Notes under the pieces: generated by a model
What the model was told of the DNA's origin: nothing
Seen by the model: only the letters and a program-made list of their open reading frames with translations
Databases searched by the model: none
From: Anaerolineae bacterium
GTDB taxonomy: Bacteria; Chloroflexota; Anaerolineae; JAADDB01
NCBI GenBank assembly: GCA_015489285.1
Contig: WGAA01000321.1
Coordinates: 1 to 6,627, forward strand
Length of the DNA stretch: 6,627 nt
Direction: 5' to 3'
In this document: positions 1 to 5,825 of the stretch, piece after piece
Position numbering within the stretch: position 1 is the first letter of the stretch
Layout of the letters: every line of letters starts with the position of its first letter
Program-made: the position numbers and the translations under genes

Positions 1-1235
1 AGAACGATTTCGACCCCTACCGCCAGACGGCCAGTCGCATCCGTGCTTTCGAGGCCATCGGCCACAATGCCACCAAGGTGGAACTCCTCATCCTGGGAGG
101 AACCTGGTCCGCCTATCCCCGCACCTACCGGGAATGGTTCGTCAAGCGCTGTTTCGACGCCATGAACGGGGAGGATGCGGACAGCCTGGAAGAGGCCCAA
201 CGGCGGAACGAACGCGCAACGCACCGAAACGTGGGGTTGGTCGTGGAAACCCGCCCCGACCTGGTCACCCCGCGCGAGATCGAACACATGCGTCGCCTCG
301 GGGTCACCAAAGTCCAACTGGGGGTCCAAAGCCTGGACGACCGCATTCTGGCCCTGAACAAACGGGGACATACGGTGGAGGACACGCGGCGGGCCATTCG
401 CCTTCTGCGGGGGGCCGGCTTCAAGATCGTCGTCCACTGGATGGCCAACCTCTACGGCGCAACTCCTGAATCGGATTACGAGGACTTCCAACGCCTGTGG
501 ACGGACCCGGCCATCCGCCCCGATGAGCTCAAGATCTACCCCACATCCCTCCTGGAAAACACAGAGTTGTACCGCTTGTGGCAGGAGGGGCGCTATACCC
601 CCTACCCGGAAGAGGTCCTCATCGACCTCATCGCCCGCTGCAAGACCCACGTGCCGCCCTACTGCCGCATCAACCGCATTTTCCGCGACATCCCCACCCC
701 CCACATTGTGGCGGGGAACAAGAAGACGAACTTGCGCCAACTGGTGCACCGCTATATGGCCGAACACGGCATGACCTGCCGTTGCATCCGCTGTCGGGAG
801 GTGCGACATCGCGCGCTGGACCGGACGGCCGTGCACATGGCCGTGTACCCCTACGAAACGGACATCTCCCGGGAATACTTCCTCCATTACGTCACCGAGG
901 ACGACCGCATTGCCGGATTCCTGCGCCTCTCCCTGCCCCGAAGCCCCGAAGTCGTCCCGCTGGAGGAGATAAAGCACGCGGCCATGATCCGGGAAGTCCA
1001 CGTGTACGGTCCGGCCCTGCCCCTGGGGGAGGATAGCCGGGGTGAGGCCCAACACCGGGGATTGGGACGCTCCCTCGTCGAACGGGCGGTGGAGATGGCC
1101 CGTGACGCGGGGTTCGACGAGATTGCCGTCATCGCGGCCGTGGGCACGCGCGAGTATTACCGACGCCTGGGCTTCCACCTGCGGGAAACCTACATGGTCC
1201 GGCCCCTGCGCTCTTCGTCCCCATCGTCGTCGTAG
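1..1235 (+). CDS. elp3: Elp3 family tRNA uridine(34) acetyltransferase, 5'-truncated by the window
   Basis: Elp3 couples a radical-SAM domain to a GNAT acetyltransferase domain to add the carboxymethyl group at C5 of wobble uridine in tRNA; in bacteria it acts without the other Elongator subunits. About 410 residues are visible; the first complete codon is at base 3 and the reading frame is open to the left edge. The N-terminal part with the radical-SAM CxxC cysteines lies outside the window, so the GTG at 78 is internal. Seen in order: NDFDPY followed by a KVELLILGGTW segment; EWFVKRCFDAMNG; VVETRPDL and QLGVQS of the SAM barrel (231-332); the zinc-binding CRCIRCREV segment (777-803); REVHVYG; the acetyl-CoA loop HRGLGR; and VGTREYYRRLGF (1140-1175), which carries the GNAT tyrosines. 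The C-terminus is a serine-rich tail ending at TAG 1233-1235. Identity is very secure; catalytic completeness cannot be judged without the missing N-terminus. Confidence 0.95.
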   Translation, partial: NDFDPYRQTASRIRAFEAIGHNATKVELLILGGTWSAYPRTYREWFVKRCFDAMNGEDADSLEEAQRRNERATHRNVGLVVETRPDLVTPREIEHMRRLGVTKVQLGVQSLDDRILALNKRGHTVEDTRRAIRLLRGAGFKIVVHWMANLYGATPESDYEDFQRLWTDPAIRPDELKIYPTSLLENTELYRLWQEGRYTPYPEEVLIDLIARCKTHVPPYCRINRIFRDIPTPHIVAGNKKTNLRQLVHRYMAEHGMTCRCIRCREVRHRALDRTAVHMAVYPYETDISREYFLHYVTEDDRIAGFLRLSLPRSPEVVPLEEIKHAAMIREVHVYGPALPLGEDSRGEAQHRGLGRSLVERAVEMARDAGFDEIAVIAAVGTREYYRRLGFHLRETYMVRPLRSSSPSSS

Positions 1236-1296
1236 AAGGGCCACTGCGGATTTCCAAGAGATCGGCGCGTGGTCGGATGAAATTCGGCGTCGGGTA

Positions 1297-1343
1297 CGTG
1301 ATACGTGATGCGTAACGTCACGCGTCATCCGTCATGCGTCAGG
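1297..1343. repeat. Heptamer cluster A (CGTGAT/CGTCAT type)
   Basis: Seven consecutive units begin with CGT: CGTGATA and CGTGATG, a shortened CGTAA, then CGTCACG, CGTCATC, CGTCATG and CGTCAGG. Six are exactly 7 bases and one is 5. Only the CGT and the A at position 5 stay constant in the full units, so this is a degenerate array, not an exact tandem repeat. Confidence 0.8.
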
Positions 1344-1380
1344 CGCCGGTGAGAACGTCGGCACTGCAGGCGCATCTTGA

Positions 1381-1409
1381 CGTGATGACGTGATTCGTGA
1401 TGCGTAACT
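1381..1409. repeat. Heptamer cluster B (CGTGATG type)
   Basis: Four consecutive units: CGTGATGA (8 bases), CGTGATT, CGTGATG and CGTAACT. The pair CGTGATG then CGTAA(C/T) recurs in cluster A (CGTGATG then CGTAA) and in cluster E (CGTGATG then CGTAATT). Confidence 0.8.
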
Positions 1410-1449
1410 TGAAGACAAGCTCGGCTCTGTGGCGATAACCTTGTATCCG

Positions 1450-1487
1450 CGCCAACCAAGTTACTCGTTACTCCGTTACTCGTTACT
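1450..1487. repeat. Composite direct repeat, copy 1 (CGCCAACC leader plus cluster C)
   Basis: CGCCAACC plus the CGTTACT array matches 1570-1606 over about 37 bases. The only differences are in the three or four bases joining leader and array (AAG versus CA). Confidence 0.75.
1460..1487. repeat. Heptamer cluster C (CGTTACT type)
   Basis: A leading GTTACT is followed by CGTTACTC (8 bases, one extra C), CGTTACT and CGTTACT. The whole block, including the extra C at the same place, recurs in cluster E 119 bases downstream. That argues for duplication of a block rather than independent slippage. Confidence 0.85.
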
Positions 1488-1530
1488 GACGTTGCACCGG
1501 CAGGCCGACTTTGTCCTTGTGCTAACCTTT

Positions 1531-1560
1531 TTAATCGTCAATCGTTAATCGTTAATCGTT
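1531..1560. repeat. Heptamer cluster D (CGTTAAT type)
   Basis: TTAAT is followed by CGTCAAT, CGTTAAT, CGTTAAT and a partial CGTT: a clean 7-base tandem with one T-to-C change. This is an AT-richer variant of the same unit seen in the other clusters. Confidence 0.85.
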
Positions 1561-1569
1561 GTCTTCCCA

Positions 1570-1606
1570 CGCCAACCCATTACTCGTTACTCCGTTACTC
1601 GTTACT
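1570..1606. repeat. Composite direct repeat, copy 2 (CGCCAACC leader plus cluster E)
   Basis: This is the second copy of the leader-plus-array block. A third, weaker copy starts at 1660: CGCCAGCC then GATTACTCGTCACTC, with three mismatches over the first 22 bases against copy 2. Three leaders at 1450, 1570 and 1660 give offsets of 120 and 90 bases. Confidence 0.75.
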
Positions 1607-1620
1607 CGTGATGCGTAATT
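1580..1620. repeat. Heptamer cluster E (mixed CGTTACT and CGTGATG units)
   Basis: TTACT is followed by CGTTACTC, CGTTACT, CGTTACT, CGTGATG and CGTAATT without interruption. This cluster joins the unit type of cluster C to that of clusters A and B in one array, showing that all variants belong to one family. Confidence 0.85.
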
Positions 1621-1668
1621 TGGGCGAGTGGGTTGGCGCTGTCGAGCCGACCGTGTGCGCGCCAGCCG

Positions 1669-1703
1669 ATTACTCGTCACTCGTTACTCTCTAACTCGTT
1701 ACA
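1669..1703. repeat. Heptamer cluster F, degenerate
   Basis: ATTACT is followed by CGTCACT, CGTTACT, a decayed 8-base CTCTAACT and CGTTACA. It is introduced by CGCCAGCC, a near copy of the leader before clusters C and E. Confidence 0.7.
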
Positions 1704-1716
1704 GGAGGACGGCCGT

Positions 1717-1745
1717 TTGCTGTTGTAAGCCGTATCGCGCATAAT
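1717..1745 (+). promoter_or_regulatory. Candidate sigma-70-type promoter for the XPB operon
   Basis: A -35-like TTGCTG (1717-1722) and a -10-like CATAAT (1740-1745, five of six consensus bases) are separated by 17 bases. Transcription would start near 1752, giving a leader of about 94 bases. It is the best-placed candidate between the repeat clusters and the helicase gene. The -35 match is weak, and this is a prediction by eye. Confidence 0.4.
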
Positions 1746-1801
1746 ATGTAGATGCCAAAAGCCCGGACGCTGTAGGGATGGATCGAGAACATTTACGGGT
1801 G

Positions 1802-1814
1802 CGGATGCGTAATT
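1802..1814. repeat. Isolated repeat remnant upstream of the XPB gene
   Basis: The 11-mer GATGCGTAATT at 1804-1814 is identical to the end of cluster E (1610-1620). It lies 31 bases before the ATG of the helicase gene, inside the predicted leader of its mRNA. Confidence 0.55.
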
Positions 1815-1833
1815 AAGCAAGGAATATGAAGCC

Positions 1834-1839
1834 AAGAGG
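1834..1839 (+). promoter_or_regulatory. Ribosome binding site deciding the XPB start
   Basis: AAGAGG lies 6 bases before ATG 1846. The in-frame TTG at 1840 directly abuts this site and would leave no spacer, so ATG 1846 is preferred. Confidence 0.6.
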
Positions 1840-1845
1840 TTGAAG

Positions 1846-3573
1846 ATGAATTACGAGGCAGGAAACCCAATCGTCGTACAGAGCGATAAGACAGTCCTTC
1901 TGGAAGTCAATAACCCCCTATACGCGGAGGCACGGGACTTCCTGGCCCGTTTCGCGGAGCTGGATAAGAGTCCCGAGTACGTGCACACGTACCGCATCAC
2001 CCCCCTTTCCCTGTGGAACGCGGCCGCGGCCGGTATGACCGCGGAGGAGATCATCGCCGGCTTGGACCGCCTGGCTAAGTACCCCGTGCCGGACAACGTG
2101 CGCGTGGATATCGTCGACGCCATCTCCCGCTACGGGCGCCTCAAACTCGTGCGCGGGGAGGACGGTCGTTCCCTCCTCCTGGTCAGCGATGACCCGGTGC
2201 TCATCGTCGAGGTCTCCCGTCACAAGCGGATGAAGCCGTACATCCTGCGCCGGGTGGACCCCCTGACGCTGGAGGTGGATCCATCCCGCCGCGGACACAT
2301 CAAGCAGGCGCTGGTGCGCATCGGCTACCCGGCAGAGGACCTGGCCGGGTACGTGGAGGGCACTCCCCTGGAGATCCACCTACGGGATGTCACCCTGGAG
2401 GGGAAGCCCTTCCGCCTGCGCCACTACCAGGAGGAGGCCATCAACGTCTTCTGGGCCGGGGGAAGTGCCCGCGGTGGTTCCGGCGTCATCGTCATGCCCT
2501 GTGGCGCGGGCAAGACCATCGTGGGCATGGGGGTCATGGAGAAAGTCCAGGCCAACACCCTTATCCTGGCCACCAGCATCGTCGCCGCCCGCCAGTGGAA
2601 GCGGGAACTCGTGGACAAGACGACCCTGCGGGAGGACCAGATCGGCGAGTACAGCGGACAGAAAAAGGAGATCCGGCCGGTCACCATCGCCACCTATCAG
2701 GTTCTGACCACGCGCAAGCGGGGGACCAAGGGGAAGGGATTGCCCCTGGAGGAGGAGTTCCCCCACTTCGCCATCTTCAACGAGAACGACTGGGGGCTCA
2801 TCATCTACGACGAAGTGCACCTGCTCCCCGCCCCCGTGTTCCGCATCACCGCGGAAATCCAGGCCCGCCGCCGCCTGGGGCTGACGGCTACGCTGGTGCG
2901 CGAGGACGGCCTGGAGAGCGACGTCTTCTCCCTCATCGGCCCCAAGAAGTACGACGTCCCCTGGAAGGACCTGGAACGGGAGGGGTGGATTGCCCCGGCC
3001 GTCTGCTACGAAATCCGCACGCAAATGCCCGACGACTGGCGCATGTTGTACGCCACGGCCGAACGCCGGGAGAAGTACCGCATCGCAGCCACCAATCCCG
3101 TGAAGATGCGCGTCCTGGACTACCTGGTGGAGCACCACAAGGGGGACCGGGTGCTCATCATCGGCATGTACCTGGACCAGCTGGAAAAGGTGGCCACCCT
3201 GTTCAACGCGCCCCTCATCACGGGCAAGACCAAGGTGCGGGAGCGGGAGAAACTGTTCGAGCAGTTCCGCCGGGGGGAGATCTCCCTGCTGGTCCTTTCC
3301 AAGGTGGGTAACTTCTCCATCGACCTGCCCGAGGCCAACGTGGCCATTCAGATCTCGGGCACGTTCGGCTCCCGGCAGGAGGAGGCGCAACGCCTGGGGC
3401 GCATCCTGCGTCCCAAGAGCGACGGCAGCCAGGCCTACTTCTACACCATCGTCACCCGCGATACCGTAGACCAGCAGTACAGTGCCAACCGGCAGCTCTT
3501 CCTCACCGAACAGGGGTACGAGTATCACATCCTCTACGATGAGGAGCTCCCCGAGGCGCTGACCCAAAAGTAA
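1846..3573 (+). CDS. XPB/ERCC3-type DNA helicase, superfamily 2
   Basis: This is an ATP-driven 3'-5' DNA helicase of the XPB (Rad25/ERCC3) family, the repair and promoter-opening motor of TFIIH in eukaryotes; its bacterial role is poorly defined. It is 575 residues from ATG, near the usual bacterial length. Residues about 8-165 are the XPB/Ssl2 N-terminal (Helicase_C_3-type) domain, with RITPLSLWNAA, PYIL (131-134) and GYP (160-162). The helicase core follows: Q195 in RHYQEE, Walker A CGAGKT (219-224), DEVH (322-325), motif III TAT (347-349), the XPB-diagnostic RED triad (352-354), motif V around SKVGNFSIDLPEA, and motif VI QRLGR (515-519). All core residues are intact, so activity is expected. 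There are no signal or membrane segments, so it should be cytoplasmic. It leads an apparent operon with a 20-base gap to the next gene. I see no nuclease partner such as archaeal Bax1. Identity is very secure; pathway is open. Confidence 0.96.
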   Translation: MNYEAGNPIVVQSDKTVLLEVNNPLYAEARDFLARFAELDKSPEYVHTYRITPLSLWNAAAAGMTAEEIIAGLDRLAKYPVPDNVRVDIVDAISRYGRLKLVRGEDGRSLLLVSDDPVLIVEVSRHKRMKPYILRRVDPLTLEVDPSRRGHIKQALVRIGYPAEDLAGYVEGTPLEIHLRDVTLEGKPFRLRHYQEEAINVFWAGGSARGGSGVIVMPCGAGKTIVGMGVMEKVQANTLILATSIVAARQWKRELVDKTTLREDQIGEYSGQKKEIRPVTIATYQVLTTRKRGTKGKGLPLEEEFPHFAIFNENDWGLIIYDEVHLLPAPVFRITAEIQARRRLGLTATLVREDGLESDVFSLIGPKKYDVPWKDLEREGWIAPAVCYEIRTQMPDDWRMLYATAERREKYRIAATNPVKMRVLDYLVEHHKGDRVLIIGMYLDQLEKVATLFNAPLITGKTKVREREKLFEQFRRGEISLLVLSKVGNFSIDLPEANVAIQISGTFGSRQEEAQRLGRILRPKSDGSQAYFYTIVTRDTVDQQYSANRQLFLTEQGYEYHILYDEELPEALTQK

Positions 3574-3576
3574 AAC

Positions 3577-3584
3577 GAAGAGGG
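3577..3584 (+). promoter_or_regulatory. Ribosome binding site of the SWIM protein gene
   Basis: GAAGAGGG lies 9 bases before GTG 3594, just after the helicase stop codon (TAA 3571-3573). A second AAGGA at 3586-3590 is only 3 bases from the start and is less well placed. Confidence 0.55.
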
Positions 3585-3593
3585 CAAGGAATT

Positions 3594-5825
3594 GTGCAAC
3601 TAGAGGAAATCGTCCGCAAACAAGAAGCCGAGGTGCCCGCGGTCCTTCCGTTGGAGAAATACAAGCCCCTCTTTTCCGAGTCCGAATGGACCGAGGGGGA
3701 GAAGCTGGCGAAATCGTTGACCAAATCCAAGAAGAAGCCGGCCGCCCGCCTGGCCCGCTGGCTTCTCCTGAATCTGGATTGGATTTACACCCAGGTGATC
3801 CTGGACCGGGAGGGGCGTGTCCAGTGGATGAGGTGCACGTGTGGCGCTCCGGCCCACTGTAAGCACGAAGCGGCCCTCCTTCACCTGTGGGTCACCAACC
3901 CAAATCGCTTCGCGGTCCTGCAATCCCCTCGCCTGACGGCCAGCCTCTTCTACACCTACCGCAACGAGCCCCCCCACGAGAAACGACCGCCCTATCCTTC
4001 GATAGAAGAGATTATCGAGCCCCTTGCCGGAATCCTGGAAGAGGACTTTCGCCTCCCCGAGTTACGGGCCATGGCCAAAACGTGGGGACTCAAACACAAG
4101 GCCCGCAAGAAGACGGAGCTGGCGCTCCTCATTGCCAGGACGATGTTCAGCGAGCAGATCATGGCCCCGGTCATCGAGCGCCTTTCTCCGGCCGCGAAGG
4201 TCGCCTTTTTGCTCCACGTAGCCATCGATAAGAGCGTTGCCCAGAGGATCTGGGGGGACGAGCAAACGGTGGTGGATCACGTCATCTCCCAGATTTACGC
4301 CTTTTTCGTCCCGGATGTGCCTTACGAGAGCGCCTGGGATGAGATCCTCGAGATGAACTTGCACCCGTACACCCAGAGCTTGCTCGCCGCGTGGCGCGTG
4401 GTCCCCTGGCTCTCCAAGGTCCTCCAATTGCCCTTGCGCCCGACCTCTCCGCCGAGCCATCCCCGCCCTTCCCGTTCCCCCTGGGAACTGGTGTACGACC
4501 TGTACGAGTTCCTGGAAGAGGTGGGGAACAAGGGATACACGATGACGCCCCTGGATGTGCCCCAAACCATCGACAAAGACCTGGTGATGAGACATCCCGA
4601 CCTGTGGCACCCGGAGTGGGCCGTCCTGCCCTCGCGGCTCCTCATCTACCCCATGTTTTTCCACGCCCTACGCCTTACCCCCACCTCCCAGAAGAGGCTG
4701 ACACGACGTCGTGGCTTCAGTGAGGAGGGAGGCCGACTCGTTTTTCTCCTGAGTAACGACCTGGGATTAATCTCCATCGAGCAGAACACCCTGGTCCTGA
4801 GCAAAAAACACTGGGGCTCCTTTGTCGTACTGCCCCGTCTCATCCAGATGAAGCTGGTGTTCGAAAGTGCCTTCTGGAACCTGGCCCGGATGGCCCTGGA
4901 CAGACTGCAGGCGGAGCGGGGTTACCGCTTTGTCTCCCCGATAAGAAGGTGGACGTGGGCTTTCGGGAGCTTCAACCTCAGTTTTTGGCTACAAGCGGTC
5001 ATGGCGGTGCTGAGCGGTCTCCTCGCCTTTGCACCGGAAGGGGAATGGCTCCCCTGGGAGGAGGTGGAACGCATCATCGCGCCCTTCCAAACCGAGGAAA
5101 TGGCCAAGCAGTTTCGGTTGACCTTTGCCGTGGACCCGATCCAGGAGTGGCCCGAGGTCCTGAAAGCCTGGTGGCATGAGTTCTTCCGCCTGTTGCCCTA
5201 CACCGGCCTGGTAGAGCTGGCCACCGAGGGCAGAAAGATCACCCACGTGCGCTTCCTCCACCTGCACAACGCCCTTCTCTTCTTGCGGGATGTCCCCTTC
5301 CCGGTGCCGGACACACATACATTGTCACCCGCCGAAGTGAAGGTGCGGACAAGGGACGGCGACCTGATCATCCATCTGCCCCCTACGGCCCCGGAACCCC
5401 TTATGTCCCTCCTGACATCGTGGGGTGGGAAGGTGTCCTGGCACTCGGGGCATCTGTCCGTCCTCTTTTCCCCGGCGCAAATCAGTAAGCTGGTGCACAG
5501 TGGGCAGACCGCGGCGGACGCGGCCGCGGCGTGGGAGAAGGTCAGCGGCTTTCCCATGCCCAAGCCCATCCTCTCCTTCTGGGAGATGTTCGAGAAAAAC
5601 CGGGGACAAGCCCTCATCTACCCCCAAGTCCTTATCCTCCGCTTCCAGGATCCGGTCATCCGTCGCCACATCGAGCTGGCACTGCCCGAGATCCGCCCCT
5701 ACATCCTGGGACAGCTGGACGAACGCACGCTGATCTTGCACCGGGACGCGGCCAAAAGCGTCCGCTCGGCGTTAGAGAGGGCCGGGTACCCTCCCAAGTG
5801 GATTGATCTGGAGGACGTACGGTGA
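3594..5825 (+). CDS. SWIM zinc finger protein with a C-terminal XPB N-terminal-like (helicase-associated) domain
   Basis: This is a 743-residue predicted DNA-binding or helicase-partner protein with no catalytic motif that I recognise. Residues 81-91 form a SWIM zinc finger, CTCGAPAHCKH (CxCx5CxH), preceded by the usual strand-rich segment. Residues about 154-185, starting LPELRAMAKTWG and rich in lysine, resemble a SAP/helix-extended-loop DNA-binding element. A proline-rich linker spans 279-296. The centre (about 297-610) is helical with probable winged-helix parts, but I cannot name them. Residues about 620-740 match the domain at the N-terminus of the adjacent XPB protein: G637xTA, P654xP, PYIL (702-705) and GYP (731-733) at corresponding spacings. 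Start GTG 3594 has a ribosome site 9 bases upstream. Mycobacteria carry a helicase-associated gene next to XPB that may be a distant relative; this is recollection, not a search. It lies 20 bases after XPB and overlaps the next gene. Domain calls are firm; the cellular role is inferred. Confidence 0.88.
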   Translation: MQLEEIVRKQEAEVPAVLPLEKYKPLFSESEWTEGEKLAKSLTKSKKKPAARLARWLLLNLDWIYTQVILDREGRVQWMRCTCGAPAHCKHEAALLHLWVTNPNRFAVLQSPRLTASLFYTYRNEPPHEKRPPYPSIEEIIEPLAGILEEDFRLPELRAMAKTWGLKHKARKKTELALLIARTMFSEQIMAPVIERLSPAAKVAFLLHVAIDKSVAQRIWGDEQTVVDHVISQIYAFFVPDVPYESAWDEILEMNLHPYTQSLLAAWRVVPWLSKVLQLPLRPTSPPSHPRPSRSPWELVYDLYEFLEEVGNKGYTMTPLDVPQTIDKDLVMRHPDLWHPEWAVLPSRLLIYPMFFHALRLTPTSQKRLTRRRGFSEEGGRLVFLLSNDLGLISIEQNTLVLSKKHWGSFVVLPRLIQMKLVFESAFWNLARMALDRLQAERGYRFVSPIRRWTWAFGSFNLSFWLQAVMAVLSGLLAFAPEGEWLPWEEVERIIAPFQTEEMAKQFRLTFAVDPIQEWPEVLKAWWHEFFRLLPYTGLVELATEGRKITHVRFLHLHNALLFLRDVPFPVPDTHTLSPAEVKVRTRDGDLIIHLPPTAPEPLMSLLTSWGGKVSWHSGHLSVLFSPAQISKLVHSGQTAADAAAAWEKVSGFPMPKPILSFWEMFEKNRGQALIYPQVLILRFQDPVIRRHIELALPEIRPYILGQLDERTLILHRDAAKSVRSALERAGYPPKWIDLEDVR
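5810..5814 (+). promoter_or_regulatory. Ribosome binding site of the third operon gene
   Basis: GGAGG inside the end of the SWIM gene lies 7 bases before GTG 5822. It supports that start and independent initiation at the GTGA overlap. Confidence 0.65.

Larger units (their letters stand above)
1345..1501. repeat. Imperfect inverted repeat enclosing clusters B and C
   Basis: The left arm is 1345-1359 and the right arm 1488-1501. GCCGGTG (1345-1351) is the reverse complement of CACCGGC (1495-1501), and AACGTC (1354-1359) that of GACGTT (1488-1493), giving 13 pairs with a small internal mismatch. Two shorter pairings are nested inside: GTAACTTG (1404-1411) with CAAGTTAC (1457-1464), and ACAAG (1415-1419) with CTTGT (1440-1444). 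The loop is long, so folding in vivo is uncertain, but the nesting is orderly. Confidence 0.6.
1570..1638. repeat. Inverted repeat with cluster E in its loop
   Basis: CGCCAACCC (1570-1578) pairs with GGGTTGGCG (1630-1638), and ACTCG (1582-1586) with CGAGT (1625-1629). This makes a 14-pair stem with one 3-base bulge. The remaining units of cluster E lie in the 38-base loop (1587-1624). The stem lacks a following T run, so it is not a standard terminator. Confidence 0.65.
1236..1845. other. Repeat-rich spacer between elp3 and the XPB operon, no credible gene
   Basis: This 610-base stretch contains no open frame with a start, ribosome site and family resemblance. It is AT-richer than the flanking genes and dominated by clusters of a 7-base unit starting with CGT, which are listed separately. 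No rho-independent terminator (GC hairpin plus T run) is visible just after the elp3 stop. A likely promoter lies at 1717-1745, and 1752-1845 would be the 5' untranslated leader of the helicase operon. Bases 1236-1296, between the elp3 stop and the first repeat, show nothing notable. Confidence 0.85.

Noticed and set aside
78..80. GTG as the start of the Elp3 gene
   Set aside because: The frame is open to the window edge, and the residues before it (NDFDPY and the following helix) match Elp3, so this GTG is an internal valine.
1236..1300. Rho-independent terminator after elp3
   Set aside because: No GC-rich hairpin followed by a T run is visible in this stretch.
1297..1703. CRISPR array
   Set aside because: Units are 7 bases, degenerate and contiguous, with no unique spacers of regular length and no cas gene.
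1703..1708. Strong AGGAGG as a ribosome site for a small gene
   Set aside because: The only nearby start, TTG 1717, meets a stop after three codons; the motif is an orphan here.
1840..1842. TTG start for the XPB gene, two codons longer
   Set aside because: It directly abuts the AAGAGG ribosome site; ATG 1846 has correct spacing.
1826..1843. Five-codon leader peptide (MKPRG) before the XPB gene
   Set aside because: The upstream AAGG is only three bases from its ATG, and there is no attenuator-like structure or informative codon run.
2380..3567. 395-codon open frame on the minus strand inside the XPB gene
   Set aside because: It is a shadow of GC-rich codon use; the + strand frame has all helicase motifs and the antisense product resembles nothing.
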